The notes under the pieces were generated by a model that searched no databases, was not told the origin of the DNA, and worked only from the letters and a program-made list of their open reading frames with translations. A stretch of 64,000 nt of DNA, from NCBI RefSeq assembly GCF_004362405.1, contig NZ_SNXE01000002.1, positions 591,599 through 655,598 of the forward strand, given 5' to 3'. Numbering within the stretch: the first letter of the stretch is position 1; each line of letters begins with the position of its first letter. A program made the position numbers and the translations under genes. The DNA is from Roseateles asaccharophilus. Lineage in GTDB: Bacteria; Pseudomonadota; Gammaproteobacteria; Burkholderiales; Burkholderiaceae_C. Positions 49,180 through 57,563 of the stretch are shown here, piece by piece.

Positions 49180-49616
49180 CGGGGCTCCACGTGGGGAGGC
49201 GTGCCGGCACTGCTCTCCAGGGCCCGCTCGGCATAGCGGTTGAAGCGCCAGGCCGTGCCGTCCAGGGTGATGCGGCGCCAGGTCTGGCGCTTCTCGGCCG
49301 GCGTGAGCACGGGCCAGTTCTGCACCTCGTCAAAAGTGCGGCCGCAGCCCTTGCAGAGCTCGTCGCCCTGGCTGGTGGAGCAGATGGCGATGCAGGGCGC
49401 ATCGGGCGTGCTGTCGTACCAGGCCAGCCAGGCTGCCTTGGCGCGCTCGGGCATGCCTTCTTCCTCGCACTCGCTCTCGCGGTAATAGACCATCAGCGCA
49501 TAGACCTCGGCCAGGGCGCGCACCTCGGCGCAGGCGCTGATGCCGTCGGGCGAGGGGCGGCGCTCGCGCCACCAGTTGATGGCGCTTTCGATATCGGTGA
49601 TGTGGATGCCGGCCAT
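49176..49616 (-). CDS. DUF3717/DUF1289 protein
   Basis: This 146-residue soluble protein has an N-terminal DUF3717-like segment (IHITDIESAINWWRERRPS) and a C-terminal DUF1289-like Cys module: CIAICSTSQGDELCKGCGRT, which may bind iron or zinc. DUF1289 often follows metabolic genes; no function is established. The start at 49616 was chosen because GAGG lies 9 nt ahead; 49625 would add three residues. It lies 11 bp after trpS and overlaps the MATE gene. Confidence 0.78.
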   Translation of the reverse strand: MAGIHITDIESAINWWRERRPSPDGISACAEVRALAEVYALMVYYRESECEEEGMPERAKAAWLAWYDSTPDAPCIAICSTSQGDELCKGCGRTFDEVQNWPVLTPAEKRQTWRRITLDGTAWRFNRYAERALESSAGTPPHVEPR

Positions 49617-49627
49617 GAGGCTCATCC

Positions 49628-50638
49628 TCAGTAGGCCAGGCCCATGGCGGCGCGCACCTCGCGCAGGGTCTTGCGCGCCACGGCGCGGGCGCGCTCGGTG
49701 CCCACTTCCACGATCCAATGCACCTGCTTGGGATTGGCCAGGTACTGGTCGGCACGCTCGCGCCACTGGGCCTGCTGGCGCTGCACGCTCTCGATCAGGG
49801 GCTGCTTGCAGTCCAGGCAGCCGATGCCGGCGGCGCGGCAGCCCTGGGCGGCCCAGTCCAGGGTGGCCGCGTCGCTGTAGAGCTCGTGCAGGGGCCAGAC
49901 CGGGCAGCGCTGGGGCTCGCCGGGGTCGCCGCGGCGGGCGCGCTGCGGGTCGGTGGGCATGGTGCGGATCTTCTCGGCCGTGCTCTCGGGCGACTCGCGC
50001 ATGGCGATGGCATTGCCATGGCTCTTGCTCATCTTGCGCCCGTCCAGGCCGGCAATGCGCGCGGTGTCGGTGAGCAGGGTCTGGGGTTCGGGCAGCAAGG
50101 CCTGACCCTGGCCGTAGAGATGGTTGAAGCGGCGGGCCACCTCGCGCGTGACCTCCACATGGGCGGCCTGGTCCTCGCCCACGGGCACGGCGCCGGCCTT
50201 GTAGATCAGGATGTCGGCCGCCTGCAGCAGCGGGTAGCCCAGCATCCCGTAGCTCGCGCTCTCGGGCGACTTCTCGGCCAGGTCCTTGAAGCTGGGAATG
50301 CGCTCCAGCCAGGACAGGGGCGTGCTCATGGCCAGCAGGGTGAAGAGCTCGGCATGCTCGGGCATGCGGCTCTGGATGAAGAGGGTGGTGCGCTCGGGGT
50401 CGATTCCGGCGGCCAGCCAGTCGATCACCATATCGTAGACATGGCGCTCCAGCTGGGCCCGGTCCTGGGGGCGGGCGGTGGTGAGCGCATGCCAGTCGGC
50501 CACGAAGAAGAAACAGTCGTGGCTGTCTTGCAGGCGCAGCCAGTTCTTCAGCGCGCCGTGGTAATGGCCCAGGTGCAGGGCGCCTGTGGGGCGCATGCCG
50601 GACAGCACGCGGGGCAGGGGAGTGGGAGCGGTGGTCAT
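49628..50638 (-). CDS. trpS: Tryptophanyl-tRNA synthetase
   Basis: This 336-residue class I synthetase charges tRNA-Trp. It has the HIGH-type motif ALHLGHYHG (around 20), GRKMSKSHGN (KMSKS, around 200), and substrate-site AADWHAL-like VADWHALTT. The C-terminal part contains several Cys (CRAAGIGCLDC), common in the beta-lineage form. The start at 50638 is 10 nt after a TACAAT box without Shine-Dalgarno. It is divergent from purN. Confidence 0.96.
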   Translation of the reverse strand: MTTAPTPLPRVLSGMRPTGALHLGHYHGALKNWLRLQDSHDCFFFVADWHALTTARPQDRAQLERHVYDMVIDWLAAGIDPERTTLFIQSRMPEHAELFTLLAMSTPLSWLERIPSFKDLAEKSPESASYGMLGYPLLQAADILIYKAGAVPVGEDQAAHVEVTREVARRFNHLYGQGQALLPEPQTLLTDTARIAGLDGRKMSKSHGNAIAMRESPESTAEKIRTMPTDPQRARRGDPGEPQRCPVWPLHELYSDAATLDWAAQGCRAAGIGCLDCKQPLIESVQRQQAQWRERADQYLANPKQVHWIVEVGTERARAVARKTLREVRAAMGLAY

Positions 50639-50648
50639 GGGAGTCGGG

Positions 50649-50669
50649 ATTGTAGGCAGGCCCTACACT
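50649..50669. promoter_or_regulatory. Overlapping divergent promoters of trpS and purN
   Basis: TACAAT on the minus strand (50654-50649) serves trpS, and TACACT on the plus strand (50664-50669) serves purN; 9 bp separate them. Polymerase bound at one would cover the other. Confidence 0.5.
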
Positions 50670-50677
50670 GCCGCCCC

Positions 50678-51316
50678 ATGAAGAACATTGTGATCCTGAT
50701 CTCCGGGCGGGGGTCGAATATGGAAGCCATCGTCCAGGCCTGCGCGGCCGAGGGCTGGCCCGCGCGCATCGCCGCTGTGATCAGCAACCGTCCGGACGCG
50801 GCGGGCCTGGCCTTCGCGGCGGCCCACGGCATTGCCACCGCCGTGGTGGACCACAAGGCCTTCGGCCCCGGCGACGCCGGCCGTGCGGCTTTTGATGCCG
50901 AGCTGCAGCGGGTGATCGACGGCTTCGCCCCCGATCTGGTGGTGCTGGCCGGTTTCATGCGCATCCTCACGCCCGGATTTACCGGCCATTACGCGGGCCG
51001 CATGCTCAATATCCATCCCTCGCTGCTGCCGGCCTTTACCGGCCTGCACACGCACCGCCGCGCGCTGGAGATGGGCTGCCGATTTGCGGGCGCCACCGTG
51101 CATTTCGTGACCGCCGAGCTGGACCATGGTGCCATCGTGGCCCAGGCCGTGGCACCGGTGCTGCCGGGCGATGACGAGGCCGCCGTGTCGGCCCGCGTGC
51201 TCAAGCTGGAGCACCGCATGTATCCCGCGGCGGTGCGCTGGTTCGTCCAGGATCAGCTGCGCATCGAGGGTCTGCAGGTGCGCCAGCTGGCCGGCGAGGC
51301 CCAGCACTTCAGCTGA
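50678..51316 (+). CDS. purN: Phosphoribosylglycinamide formyltransferase
   Basis: This 212-residue enzyme formylates GAR using 10-formyl-tetrahydrofolate in purine synthesis. It has the phosphate loop ILISGRGSNMEAI (around 6), the catalytic Asn/His region MLNIHPSLLPAFTGLHTHRRAL (around 109-130) and the Asp in VTAELDHGAIVAQ (around 148). The length is the same as E. coli PurN (212). The start at 50678 has no Shine-Dalgarno and follows TACACT by 8 nt. Confidence 0.96.
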   Translation: MKNIVILISGRGSNMEAIVQACAAEGWPARIAAVISNRPDAAGLAFAAAHGIATAVVDHKAFGPGDAGRAAFDAELQRVIDGFAPDLVVLAGFMRILTPGFTGHYAGRMLNIHPSLLPAFTGLHTHRRALEMGCRFAGATVHFVTAELDHGAIVAQAVAPVLPGDDEAAVSARVLKLEHRMYPAAVRWFVQDQLRIEGLQVRQLAGEAQHFS

Positions 51317-51326
51317 GGCGCCAGCC

Positions 51327-51560
51327 TTAGCGCTCGGGCTGGAGCGCGAAGCGTGGCGCGCCCGAGGGCAGGGCGCCGAAGAACATGGCGTGCGGCCGCA
51401 CCCACAGGCCCTGCTCGCCATAGAGCGCGCGGTAGAGCACCAGGGGCTCCAGGCTCTCGCTGTGGCGCACCACGCCCAGCACCTCGTACTCCCCGCCCTT
51501 GTAGTGGCGGTAGCGTCCCAGCGGGGTTTCGGGCAGGGTTTGAAGCTCGCTGTCGTTCAT
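51327..51560 (-). CDS. DUF1653 protein
   Basis: This 77-residue small soluble protein has the DUF1653 core GRYRHYKGGEYEVLGVVRHS followed by LVLYRALYGEQGLWVRPHAMF, an SH3-like barrel of unknown role. It sits between convergent purN and the divergent methyltransferase gene. Confidence 0.85.
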   Translation of the reverse strand: MNDSELQTLPETPLGRYRHYKGGEYEVLGVVRHSESLEPLVLYRALYGEQGLWVRPHAMFFGALPSGAPRFALQPER

Positions 51561-51575
51561 GGGATGCGGGGCTGG

Positions 51576-51581
51576 GATAAT
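51576..51581 (+). promoter_or_regulatory. Extended -10 box 6 nt before an ATG
   Basis: TGGGATAAT (TGn plus GATAAT) is followed by CGGGCC and ATG. Transcription normally starts about 7 nt after the box, which would be the A of this ATG. Confidence 0.55.
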
Positions 51582-51587
51582 CGGGCC

Positions 51588-52850
51588 ATGCATCCTAATG
51601 CCCTTCTTGATCTGAGCACCGAGCTGCTGCGCGCGGTGCTCAAGCTGGACGCGCCGGCCGACGGCGTTGTCTCCGCCTTTTTCCGCAAGCACAAGGCCCT
51701 GGGCCAGCGCGAGCGCCACACCTTGGCCGAAACCGTCTACACCGTGCTGCGCCAGCGCCCGGTGCTGCAGCACCTGGCTCAGTCCGGCAGCGGGCCCACG
51801 GAGCGCCGCCTGGCCGTCCTGGCCTGGCAGGGCAGCGCCAGCTTCCTGCGCGGCGCCCTCTCGCCCAAGGAGCTGGAGTGGCTGGACCAGGTTGCCCAGA
51901 TCGACCGCGAGACCCTGGCGCCCAAGCTGCGCCACAACCTGCCGGAATGGCTGGCCGAGCCCCTGCTGGCCCGCCTGGGTGAGGCCGAGTTCTGGGCCCT
52001 GGCGGCCAGCATGAACGAGGGTGCGCCGCTGGATCTGCGCGCCAATGTGCTCAAGGCCAAGCGTGAGGAGGTGCAGCAGGCGCTCAAGCAGGCCGGCATC
52101 GCCGCCGAGCCCACGCCCTTCTCGCCCATCGGCCTGCGCGTGGAGGGCAAGCCGGCCCTGGCCAAGCTGGAGATCTTCAGCAGCGGCGCGGTGGAGGTGC
52201 AGGACGAGGGCAGCCAGCTGCTGGCCCTCATGCTGGCGCCCAAGCGCGGCGAGATGGTGGTGGACTTCTGTGCCGGCGCCGGTGGCAAGACCCTGGCCCT
52301 GGGCGCGGCCATGCGCAATACCGGCCGGCTCTATGCCTTCGATGTCTCGGGCCACCGCCTGGACAATCTCAAGCCACGCCTGGCGCGCAGCGGTCTGTCC
52401 AATGTGCATCCGGCCCAGATCGCGCATGAGCGCGACGATCGGGTCAAGCGCTTGACGGGCAAGATCGACCGGGTGCTGGTGGATGCGCCCTGCTCGGGCC
52501 TGGGCACCCTGCGCCGCAACCCCGACCTGAAGTGGCGTCAGTCGCCGCAGGCGGTGCAGGAACTGCAGGACAAGCAGCGCGCCATCCTGGACAGCGCCGC
52601 TCGCCTGCTCAAGCCGGGCGGACGTCTGGTCTATGCCACCTGCAGCCTGTTGGAAGCGGAGAACGAGGCCATTGCCGAGGCCTTTGGCGCCGCTCACCCC
52701 GATTTCATCAAGCTGGATGCGGCCGAGGTGCTGCACAAGGCCCAGGTCGAGCGTGCCGGCGAGCTGGTGGAGAACGGCTATCTGCGCCTGTGGCCGCAGC
52801 GCCATCGCACCGACGGCTTCTTTGCCGCGGTCTGGGAGCGCAAGGCCTGA
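51588..52850 (+). CDS. RsmB-like rRNA/tRNA m5C methyltransferase
   Basis: This 420-residue cytosine-5 RNA methyltransferase of the NOL1/NOP2/RsmB family has VVDFCAGAGGKTLAL (SAM motif I, around 222), DVSGHRLDNL, VLVDAPCSGLGTLRRNPD with the PC motif (around 291) and YATCSLLEAENE with the TCS catalytic Cys (around 344). It lacks a full NusB domain, so it may be RsmB-like or RsmF-like. It has no Shine-Dalgarno; a leaderless transcript is suggested by the -10 box 6 nt upstream. Confidence 0.92.
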   Translation: MHPNALLDLSTELLRAVLKLDAPADGVVSAFFRKHKALGQRERHTLAETVYTVLRQRPVLQHLAQSGSGPTERRLAVLAWQGSASFLRGALSPKELEWLDQVAQIDRETLAPKLRHNLPEWLAEPLLARLGEAEFWALAASMNEGAPLDLRANVLKAKREEVQQALKQAGIAAEPTPFSPIGLRVEGKPALAKLEIFSSGAVEVQDEGSQLLALMLAPKRGEMVVDFCAGAGGKTLALGAAMRNTGRLYAFDVSGHRLDNLKPRLARSGLSNVHPAQIAHERDDRVKRLTGKIDRVLVDAPCSGLGTLRRNPDLKWRQSPQAVQELQDKQRAILDSAARLLKPGGRLVYATCSLLEAENEAIAEAFGAAHPDFIKLDAAEVLHKAQVERAGELVENGYLRLWPQRHRTDGFFAAVWERKA

Positions 52851-52986
52851 GTCCGCGCTGAGCGGGGGGGGCGGTATTCTTGCGGACTTCAATCGTTTTC
52901 TGAACTTTTAGAGACAGTAGCTTGATGTCGGGTAGATAAACCGGGTGCCGTCAATAATTAATGCACGGTTGTCTAGTTATCGCCCC

Positions 52987-52992
52987 TACAAT
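52987..52992 (+). promoter_or_regulatory. -10 box before the desaturase gene
   Basis: TACAAT predicts a start near 53000 and a ~45-nt leader carrying AAGGAA as ribosome site. TTGTCT (52969-52974) lies too close to be its -35. The 192-bp gap is A/T-richer than its surroundings; nothing else is recognised in it. Confidence 0.5.
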
Positions 52993-53042
52993 GGGTGCCG
53001 TCTCCATGATGTGCGCCCGCAATGGCGCTGGGTAAGGAACGA

Positions 53043-54263
53043 ATGGATCTCTTGACGACCGTACACGATGGTCTGGTGAACTGGCTGGGCTCGGGCCTGC
53101 TGGATGCCAGCGTCTGGCAGATCGTGGTCTATGCCCTGGTGATGACCCATATCACCATTGCCGCCGTGACCATCTTTCTGCACCGTGCCCAGGCGCACCG
53201 CGCCCTGGATCTCGGGCCGATTCCCTCGCATTTCTTCCGCTTCTGGCTTTGGATGACCACGGGCATGGTCACCAAGGAGTGGGTGGCGATCCACCGCAAG
53301 CACCACGCCAAGTGTGAGACCGAGGAAGATCCGCACAGCCCCCAGACGCGCGGCCTGGGCAAGGTCATGAAGGAAGGCGCCGAGCTCTACCGCGCCGAAG
53401 CCAAGAACGCCGAGACGCTGGCGAAGTACAGCCATGGTGTGCCCAATGACTGGATCGAGCGCCACCTGTACAGCCGTTTCAGCTGGCAGGGTGTGGCTCT
53501 GATGCTGATCATCAACTTGGCCATGTTCGGGGCGCTGGGCGCAACGATCTGGGCCTTGCAGATGGTCTGGATCCCCTTCTGGGCGGCCGGCGTGGTGAAC
53601 GGCGTGGGCCACTTCTGGGGCTACCGCAATTTCGAGGCGCAGGATGCCTCCACCAATATCTCGCCCTGGGGCATCATCATTGGCGGCGAGGAACTGCACA
53701 ACAACCACCACACCTACCCGACCTCGGCCAAGTTCTCGGTCAAGCCCTTTGAGTTCGACATTGGTTGGGGCTATATCCGCGCCTTCGAGATGCTGGGCTG
53801 GGCCAAGGTGCGCAAGACGGCGCCCAAGCTGCGCCAGGGGCAGATCAAGCCGGCCGACAAGGACACTTTGGAAGCCATCATTGCCAACCGCTACGAGGTC
53901 ATGGCGCATTACGCCCGCGACCTGCGCCAGGCTTGTTCGGCCGAACTCGCCCGCCTGAAGGCGCAGGGCGAGCAGCACAGCGCCCGGTGGGCACAGTTCA
54001 AGCTGGCCAAACGCTGGCTGCACCGCGATGCGGATCGCATCCCGGCCGAGCTGCAGGCTCAGATCAACGGCGCCCGCGCCGCCAGCCCGGTGCTGGACAA
54101 ATTGGTGACCATGCGCGAGGAGCTGCGCCAGCTCTGGACCCGCACCAATGTTTCGGCCGAGCAGCTGGTGAGTGATTTGCAGGCCTGGTGCCAGAAGGCG
54201 GAGGAGAGCGGCATTGCCGAGTTGCGCGAGTTCTCCATGCGCCTGAGGATGGCCAGGGCCTGA
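53043..54263 (+). CDS. Membrane fatty-acid desaturase (delta-9 type)
   Basis: This 406-residue di-iron desaturase has the three His boxes of acyl-CoA/phospholipid delta-9 desaturases: HRAQAHRALD (around 42), HRKHHAKCETEEDPH (around 85) and HNNHHTYP (around 220), with four hydrophobic helices around them. It introduces a double bond into membrane acyl chains to keep fluidity. A ~130-residue helical C-terminal extension (rich in Arg/Ala/Leu) is longer than in simple desaturases. The start at 53043 is supported by AAGGAA 3-9 nt upstream. Confidence 0.93.
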   Translation: MDLLTTVHDGLVNWLGSGLLDASVWQIVVYALVMTHITIAAVTIFLHRAQAHRALDLGPIPSHFFRFWLWMTTGMVTKEWVAIHRKHHAKCETEEDPHSPQTRGLGKVMKEGAELYRAEAKNAETLAKYSHGVPNDWIERHLYSRFSWQGVALMLIINLAMFGALGATIWALQMVWIPFWAAGVVNGVGHFWGYRNFEAQDASTNISPWGIIIGGEELHNNHHTYPTSAKFSVKPFEFDIGWGYIRAFEMLGWAKVRKTAPKLRQGQIKPADKDTLEAIIANRYEVMAHYARDLRQACSAELARLKAQGEQHSARWAQFKLAKRWLHRDADRIPAELQAQINGARAASPVLDKLVTMREELRQLWTRTNVSAEQLVSDLQAWCQKAEESGIAELREFSMRLRMARA

Positions 54264-54285
54264 GTCCGCACTTTGCTCCACGGTA

Positions 54286-54314
54286 AAGGTGTCGCTTCGG
54301 CGGCACCTTTTTTC
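54286..54314 (+). terminator. Intrinsic terminator of desaturase gene
   Basis: AAGGTGTCGC and GCGGCACCTT pair (one G-U) across a TTCG tetraloop and are followed by TTTTTC. Confidence 0.88.
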
Positions 54315-54377
54315 TTGTGCATTCCTATACTGCCCCCACCTGAAAAGGTATTGGTAACAGAAGAAGGAGTTGGCACG

Positions 54378-54911
54378 ATGAAGCGAGTTGCTGCATCCCC
54401 TGTCCCGAGACCGTCCCTGGGCCTGCTGGTCTCGGGTCTGCTGCTTGCCGCCGGCTTTGCCGGCATGAATGCGGCTCACGCCGCGGAACTTGAGCTGCGT
54501 TTCGCGCAGCCAGAGCGTTTCGTGGATGCCGGCGACGGGCCCCTGGAGCGTGAACGCAATCTGGCCGAGCTTGAGTCTTATATGCGCGGCCAGGTCGCTC
54601 AGCGCCTGCCCGCATCACAGAAATTGTCGGTTGAGGTTCTGGATCTGAACCTTGCTGGTGAGGTCAAGCCCGTGGGGCGCTCCATGGATCGCCTTCGGGT
54701 GCTCAGTCAGGTGGACTGGCCCAGCATGGAGTTGCGCTTTGTGTTGAGCGAGGGCGGCAAGACCCTTCGTGAAGGCAAGCAGCGCTTGGTGGACATGAAC
54801 TTCCTGGGTCGCGGCAGTGCCATTGAGCATGGCGGTGGTGAGCCGCTGCGCTATGAAAAGCGCATGCTGGATGACTGGTTCGAGAAGGAATTTGCTCCGC
54901 TGAAGCGCTGA
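54378..54911 (+). CDS. DUF3016 periplasmic protein
   Basis: This 177-residue exported protein has a signal peptide ending AHA (about 36). The mature part matches the DUF3016 pattern: LRFAQPERFVDAGDGPLERE, then QKLSVEVLDLNLAGEV and KQRLVDMNFLGRG. The function is unknown. AAGGAG precedes the start. It is a single gene between two terminators. Confidence 0.85.
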   Translation: MKRVAASPVPRPSLGLLVSGLLLAAGFAGMNAAHAAELELRFAQPERFVDAGDGPLERERNLAELESYMRGQVAQRLPASQKLSVEVLDLNLAGEVKPVGRSMDRLRVLSQVDWPSMELRFVLSEGGKTLREGKQRLVDMNFLGRGSAIEHGGGEPLRYEKRMLDDWFEKEFAPLKR

Positions 54912-54950
54912 AGCACAGCGGCGCCGTGCGTGCCGCTGTGGCCCGGACAT

Positions 54951-54981
54951 AAAAAAACCGCCAGCATGCTGGCGGTTTTTC
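54951..54981. terminator. Bidirectional terminator between DUF3016 gene and rpmG
   Basis: A 28-bp perfect palindrome centred on GCATGC (AAAACCGCCAGCAT with its complement), with A tract before and T tract after, ends both convergent genes. Confidence 0.94.
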
Positions 54982-54997
54982 TTGGGCGCGGGCCGAA

Positions 54998-55168
54998 TTA
55001 CTTCAGCTTCACTTCCTTGAACAGGACGTGCTTGCGGGCCTTGGGGTCGAACTTCATGAATTCCAGCTTTTGGGGCGTGGTCTTCTTGTTCTTGTTGGTG
55101 GTGTAGAAGAAGCCGGTGCCAGCAGTGGATTCCAGCTTGATCTTCTCGCGTCCGCCTTTGGATGCCAT
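54998..55168 (-). CDS. rpmG: Ribosomal protein bL33
   Basis: This 56-residue basic protein, [20 protein letters not shown] then [10 protein letters not shown] and a [11 protein letters not shown] end, is typical bL33 of the non-zinc type (no CxxC pairs). It follows rpmB by 35 bp on the same strand, the usual rpmB-rpmG pair of proteobacteria. Confidence 0.97.
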   Translation of the reverse strand: MASKGGREKIKLESTAGTGFFYTTNKNKKTTPQKLEFMKFDPKARKHVLFKEVKLK

Positions 55169-55203
55169 GGTGGTGTTCCTTTGTTAAGAGTGGACGGGAA
55201 GGA

Positions 55204-55437
55204 TTACAGCTCGCCCTTGGCGCGCAGATCGGCGACGACCTGGTCGATGCCGACCTTGTCGATCAAACGCAGAGCGGCATTGCTGATGCGCAGGCGGATC
55301 CAGCGGTTTTCGCTTTCCAGCCAGAAGCGGCGGTACTGCAGATTGGGCAGGAAACGACGCTTGGTTTTGTTGTTGGCGTGGGAAACATTGTTGCCCACCA
55401 TGGGCTTCTTGCCCGTGACTTGACAGACGCGTGCCAT
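55204..55437 (-). CDS. rpmB: Ribosomal protein bL28
   Basis: This 77-residue basic protein opens [20 protein letters not shown] and contains [12 protein letters not shown] and [15 protein letters not shown], the bL28 signature. It lacks additional Cys pairs and so is the zinc-free form. CGGAGAAG lies upstream as ribosome site. It is preceded by a structured leader and the best promoter in the window. Confidence 0.97.
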   Translation of the reverse strand: MARVCQVTGKKPMVGNNVSHANNKTKRRFLPNLQYRRFWLESENRWIRLRISNAALRLIDKVGIDQVVADLRAKGEL

Positions 55438-55479
55438 GACGCTTCTCCGGTTTGATGCTTTCTATCCATCCAGCCCTGG

Positions 55480-55507
55480 CGCCGCTTTCACCCGAGGTGA
55501 GGGCGGC
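55480..55507 (-). other. Stem-loop in the rpmB leader
   Basis: GCCGC-TT-TCACC-CGA-GGTGA-GG-GCGGC forms a long hairpin with one internal loop in the ~170-nt rpmB 5' leader, ~45 nt before the start codon. It could bind a ribosomal protein for feedback control; this is inference. Confidence 0.45.
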
Positions 55508-55613
55508 ACAAGGCCACATGACCGCTCTATGCCTGCTAAACCTTGAGGCCAAGCGCCGAAAGAATTCGGCCGCTCTGCGTCTTGGGGCGGTCCATCAAGC
55601 AGGCAAGCCGGCG

Positions 55614-55642
55614 AGTATAGCCGACAAGGGCTAATCTGCCAA
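55614..55642 (-). promoter_or_regulatory. Sigma-70 promoter of rpmB-rpmG
   Basis: On the minus strand TTGGCA (55642-55637), 17-bp spacer, TATACT (55619-55614): close to consensus in both boxes and spacing. The -35 lies within the inverted repeat that follows trxB. Transcription would begin near 55607. Confidence 0.8.
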
Positions 55643-55656
55643 GCCGGCTTGGCAGA

Positions 55657-55657
<1 letters not shown>
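55634..55657 (-). terminator. 24-bp perfect inverted repeat after trxB
   Basis: ATCTGCCAAGCC with its exact complement GGCTTGGCAGAT directly abuts the trxB stop. It could be a terminator hairpin without T tract, and it contains the rpmB -35 box. Confidence 0.5.
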
Positions 55658-56682
<1,025 letters not shown>

Positions 56683-56707
56683 CTATGGAGTCGTGTGAAC
56701 GAATTGG

Positions 56708-56713
56708 CACAAT
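56708..56713 (+). promoter_or_regulatory. -10 box of the Crp/Fnr-type regulator
   Basis: TGGCACAAT (TGn plus CACAAT) forms an extended -10; the resulting leader is ~85 nt. The remainder of the 186-bp trxB/regulator gap shows no operator I can support. Confidence 0.4.
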
Positions 56714-56802
56714 AGGTTGGATTCTAGGCAGGCCGCCTCACGGGCGCCTGACAACCGGGAAACAAGCACAAGTCGAACACTGCCAATCCGAGGAGTTCTT
56801 AC

Positions 56803-57471
56803 ATGGCCATGCTGTCCAATCTGGACCTGATCCGCAGGGTGCCCTTGTTTTCCCTGCTCACGACCGATCAGGCACAGTCCGTCGCGGACAGTGTGGTCAA
56901 GCGCCGCTTCAAGCGTGGGGAGCTGATCGTCGAGCAGGGCACCAAGTCCAATGCCCTCTTCATCCTGCTCAACGGCCGTGCGCGCGTGCTCACGGCCGAC
57001 AACCGCGGGCGTGAGGTGATCCTGGCTGTGCTCCAGCCGGGCGACTATGTGGGCGAGATGAGCCTGATCGACAACGAGCCCCATTCGGCGACCGTGCGTG
57101 CCGAGGTTCAGACCGATATGTTGGTGCTGGGCCGGCAGGAATTTGCCCGTTGCCTGCCGGAAAGCAGCAGCATGGCCTACGGCATTCTGCGCGGGCTGGT
57201 CGCGCGGCTGCGCAATGCCGATCGCCAGATCGAGTCCCTGGCGCTGCTGGATGTGTACGGGCGCGTGGCCCGTACCCTGCTGGATATGGCCGAGGATGAA
57301 AAAGGCCTCAAGATCATCCGTGGCAAGGTCTCGCGTCAGGACATGGCCAAGGTCGTGGGCGCCTCGCGCGAGATGGTCAGCCGGGTCATGAAGGACCTGG
57401 AGGACAAGGGCGTAATCGAGACCCTGGAGAACGGCTCGGTCGTGATCAAGGAACGCTTGCCGCACGACTGA
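56803..57471 (+). CDS. Crp/Fnr-family transcriptional regulator
   Basis: This 222-residue regulator has an N-terminal cyclic-nucleotide-binding fold (FKRGELIVEQGTKSNALFIL around 36; LQPGDYVGEMSLIDNEPHSA around 84-103) and a C-terminal winged helix (SRQDMAKVVGASREMVSRVM, around 182-201). No Fnr-type cysteines are present, and the residues binding cAMP in Crp (GE then RS/T) are only partly matched (GEMS, HSAT), so the effector is uncertain. GAGGAG precedes the start. Confidence 0.9.
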   Translation: MAMLSNLDLIRRVPLFSLLTTDQAQSVADSVVKRRFKRGELIVEQGTKSNALFILLNGRARVLTADNRGREVILAVLQPGDYVGEMSLIDNEPHSATVRAEVQTDMLVLGRQEFARCLPESSSMAYGILRGLVARLRNADRQIESLALLDVYGRVARTLLDMAEDEKGLKIIRGKVSRQDMAKVVGASREMVSRVMKDLEDKGVIETLENGSVVIKERLPHD

Positions 57472-57551
57472 GCGGCGCCCCGGTGCGGGGTGTCGCTACG
57501 GGCTGATGCGTTTAGCGAGCGCCCTGCGCCTCAAAGCCAGTTCCCTTCGGT

Positions 57552-57557
57552 CACAAT
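57552..57557 (+). promoter_or_regulatory. -10 box 6 nt before ftsK
   Basis: CACAAT then GCGGGC then ATG. No Shine-Dalgarno; a leaderless start is predicted. Confidence 0.45.
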
Positions 57558-57563
57558 GCGGGC

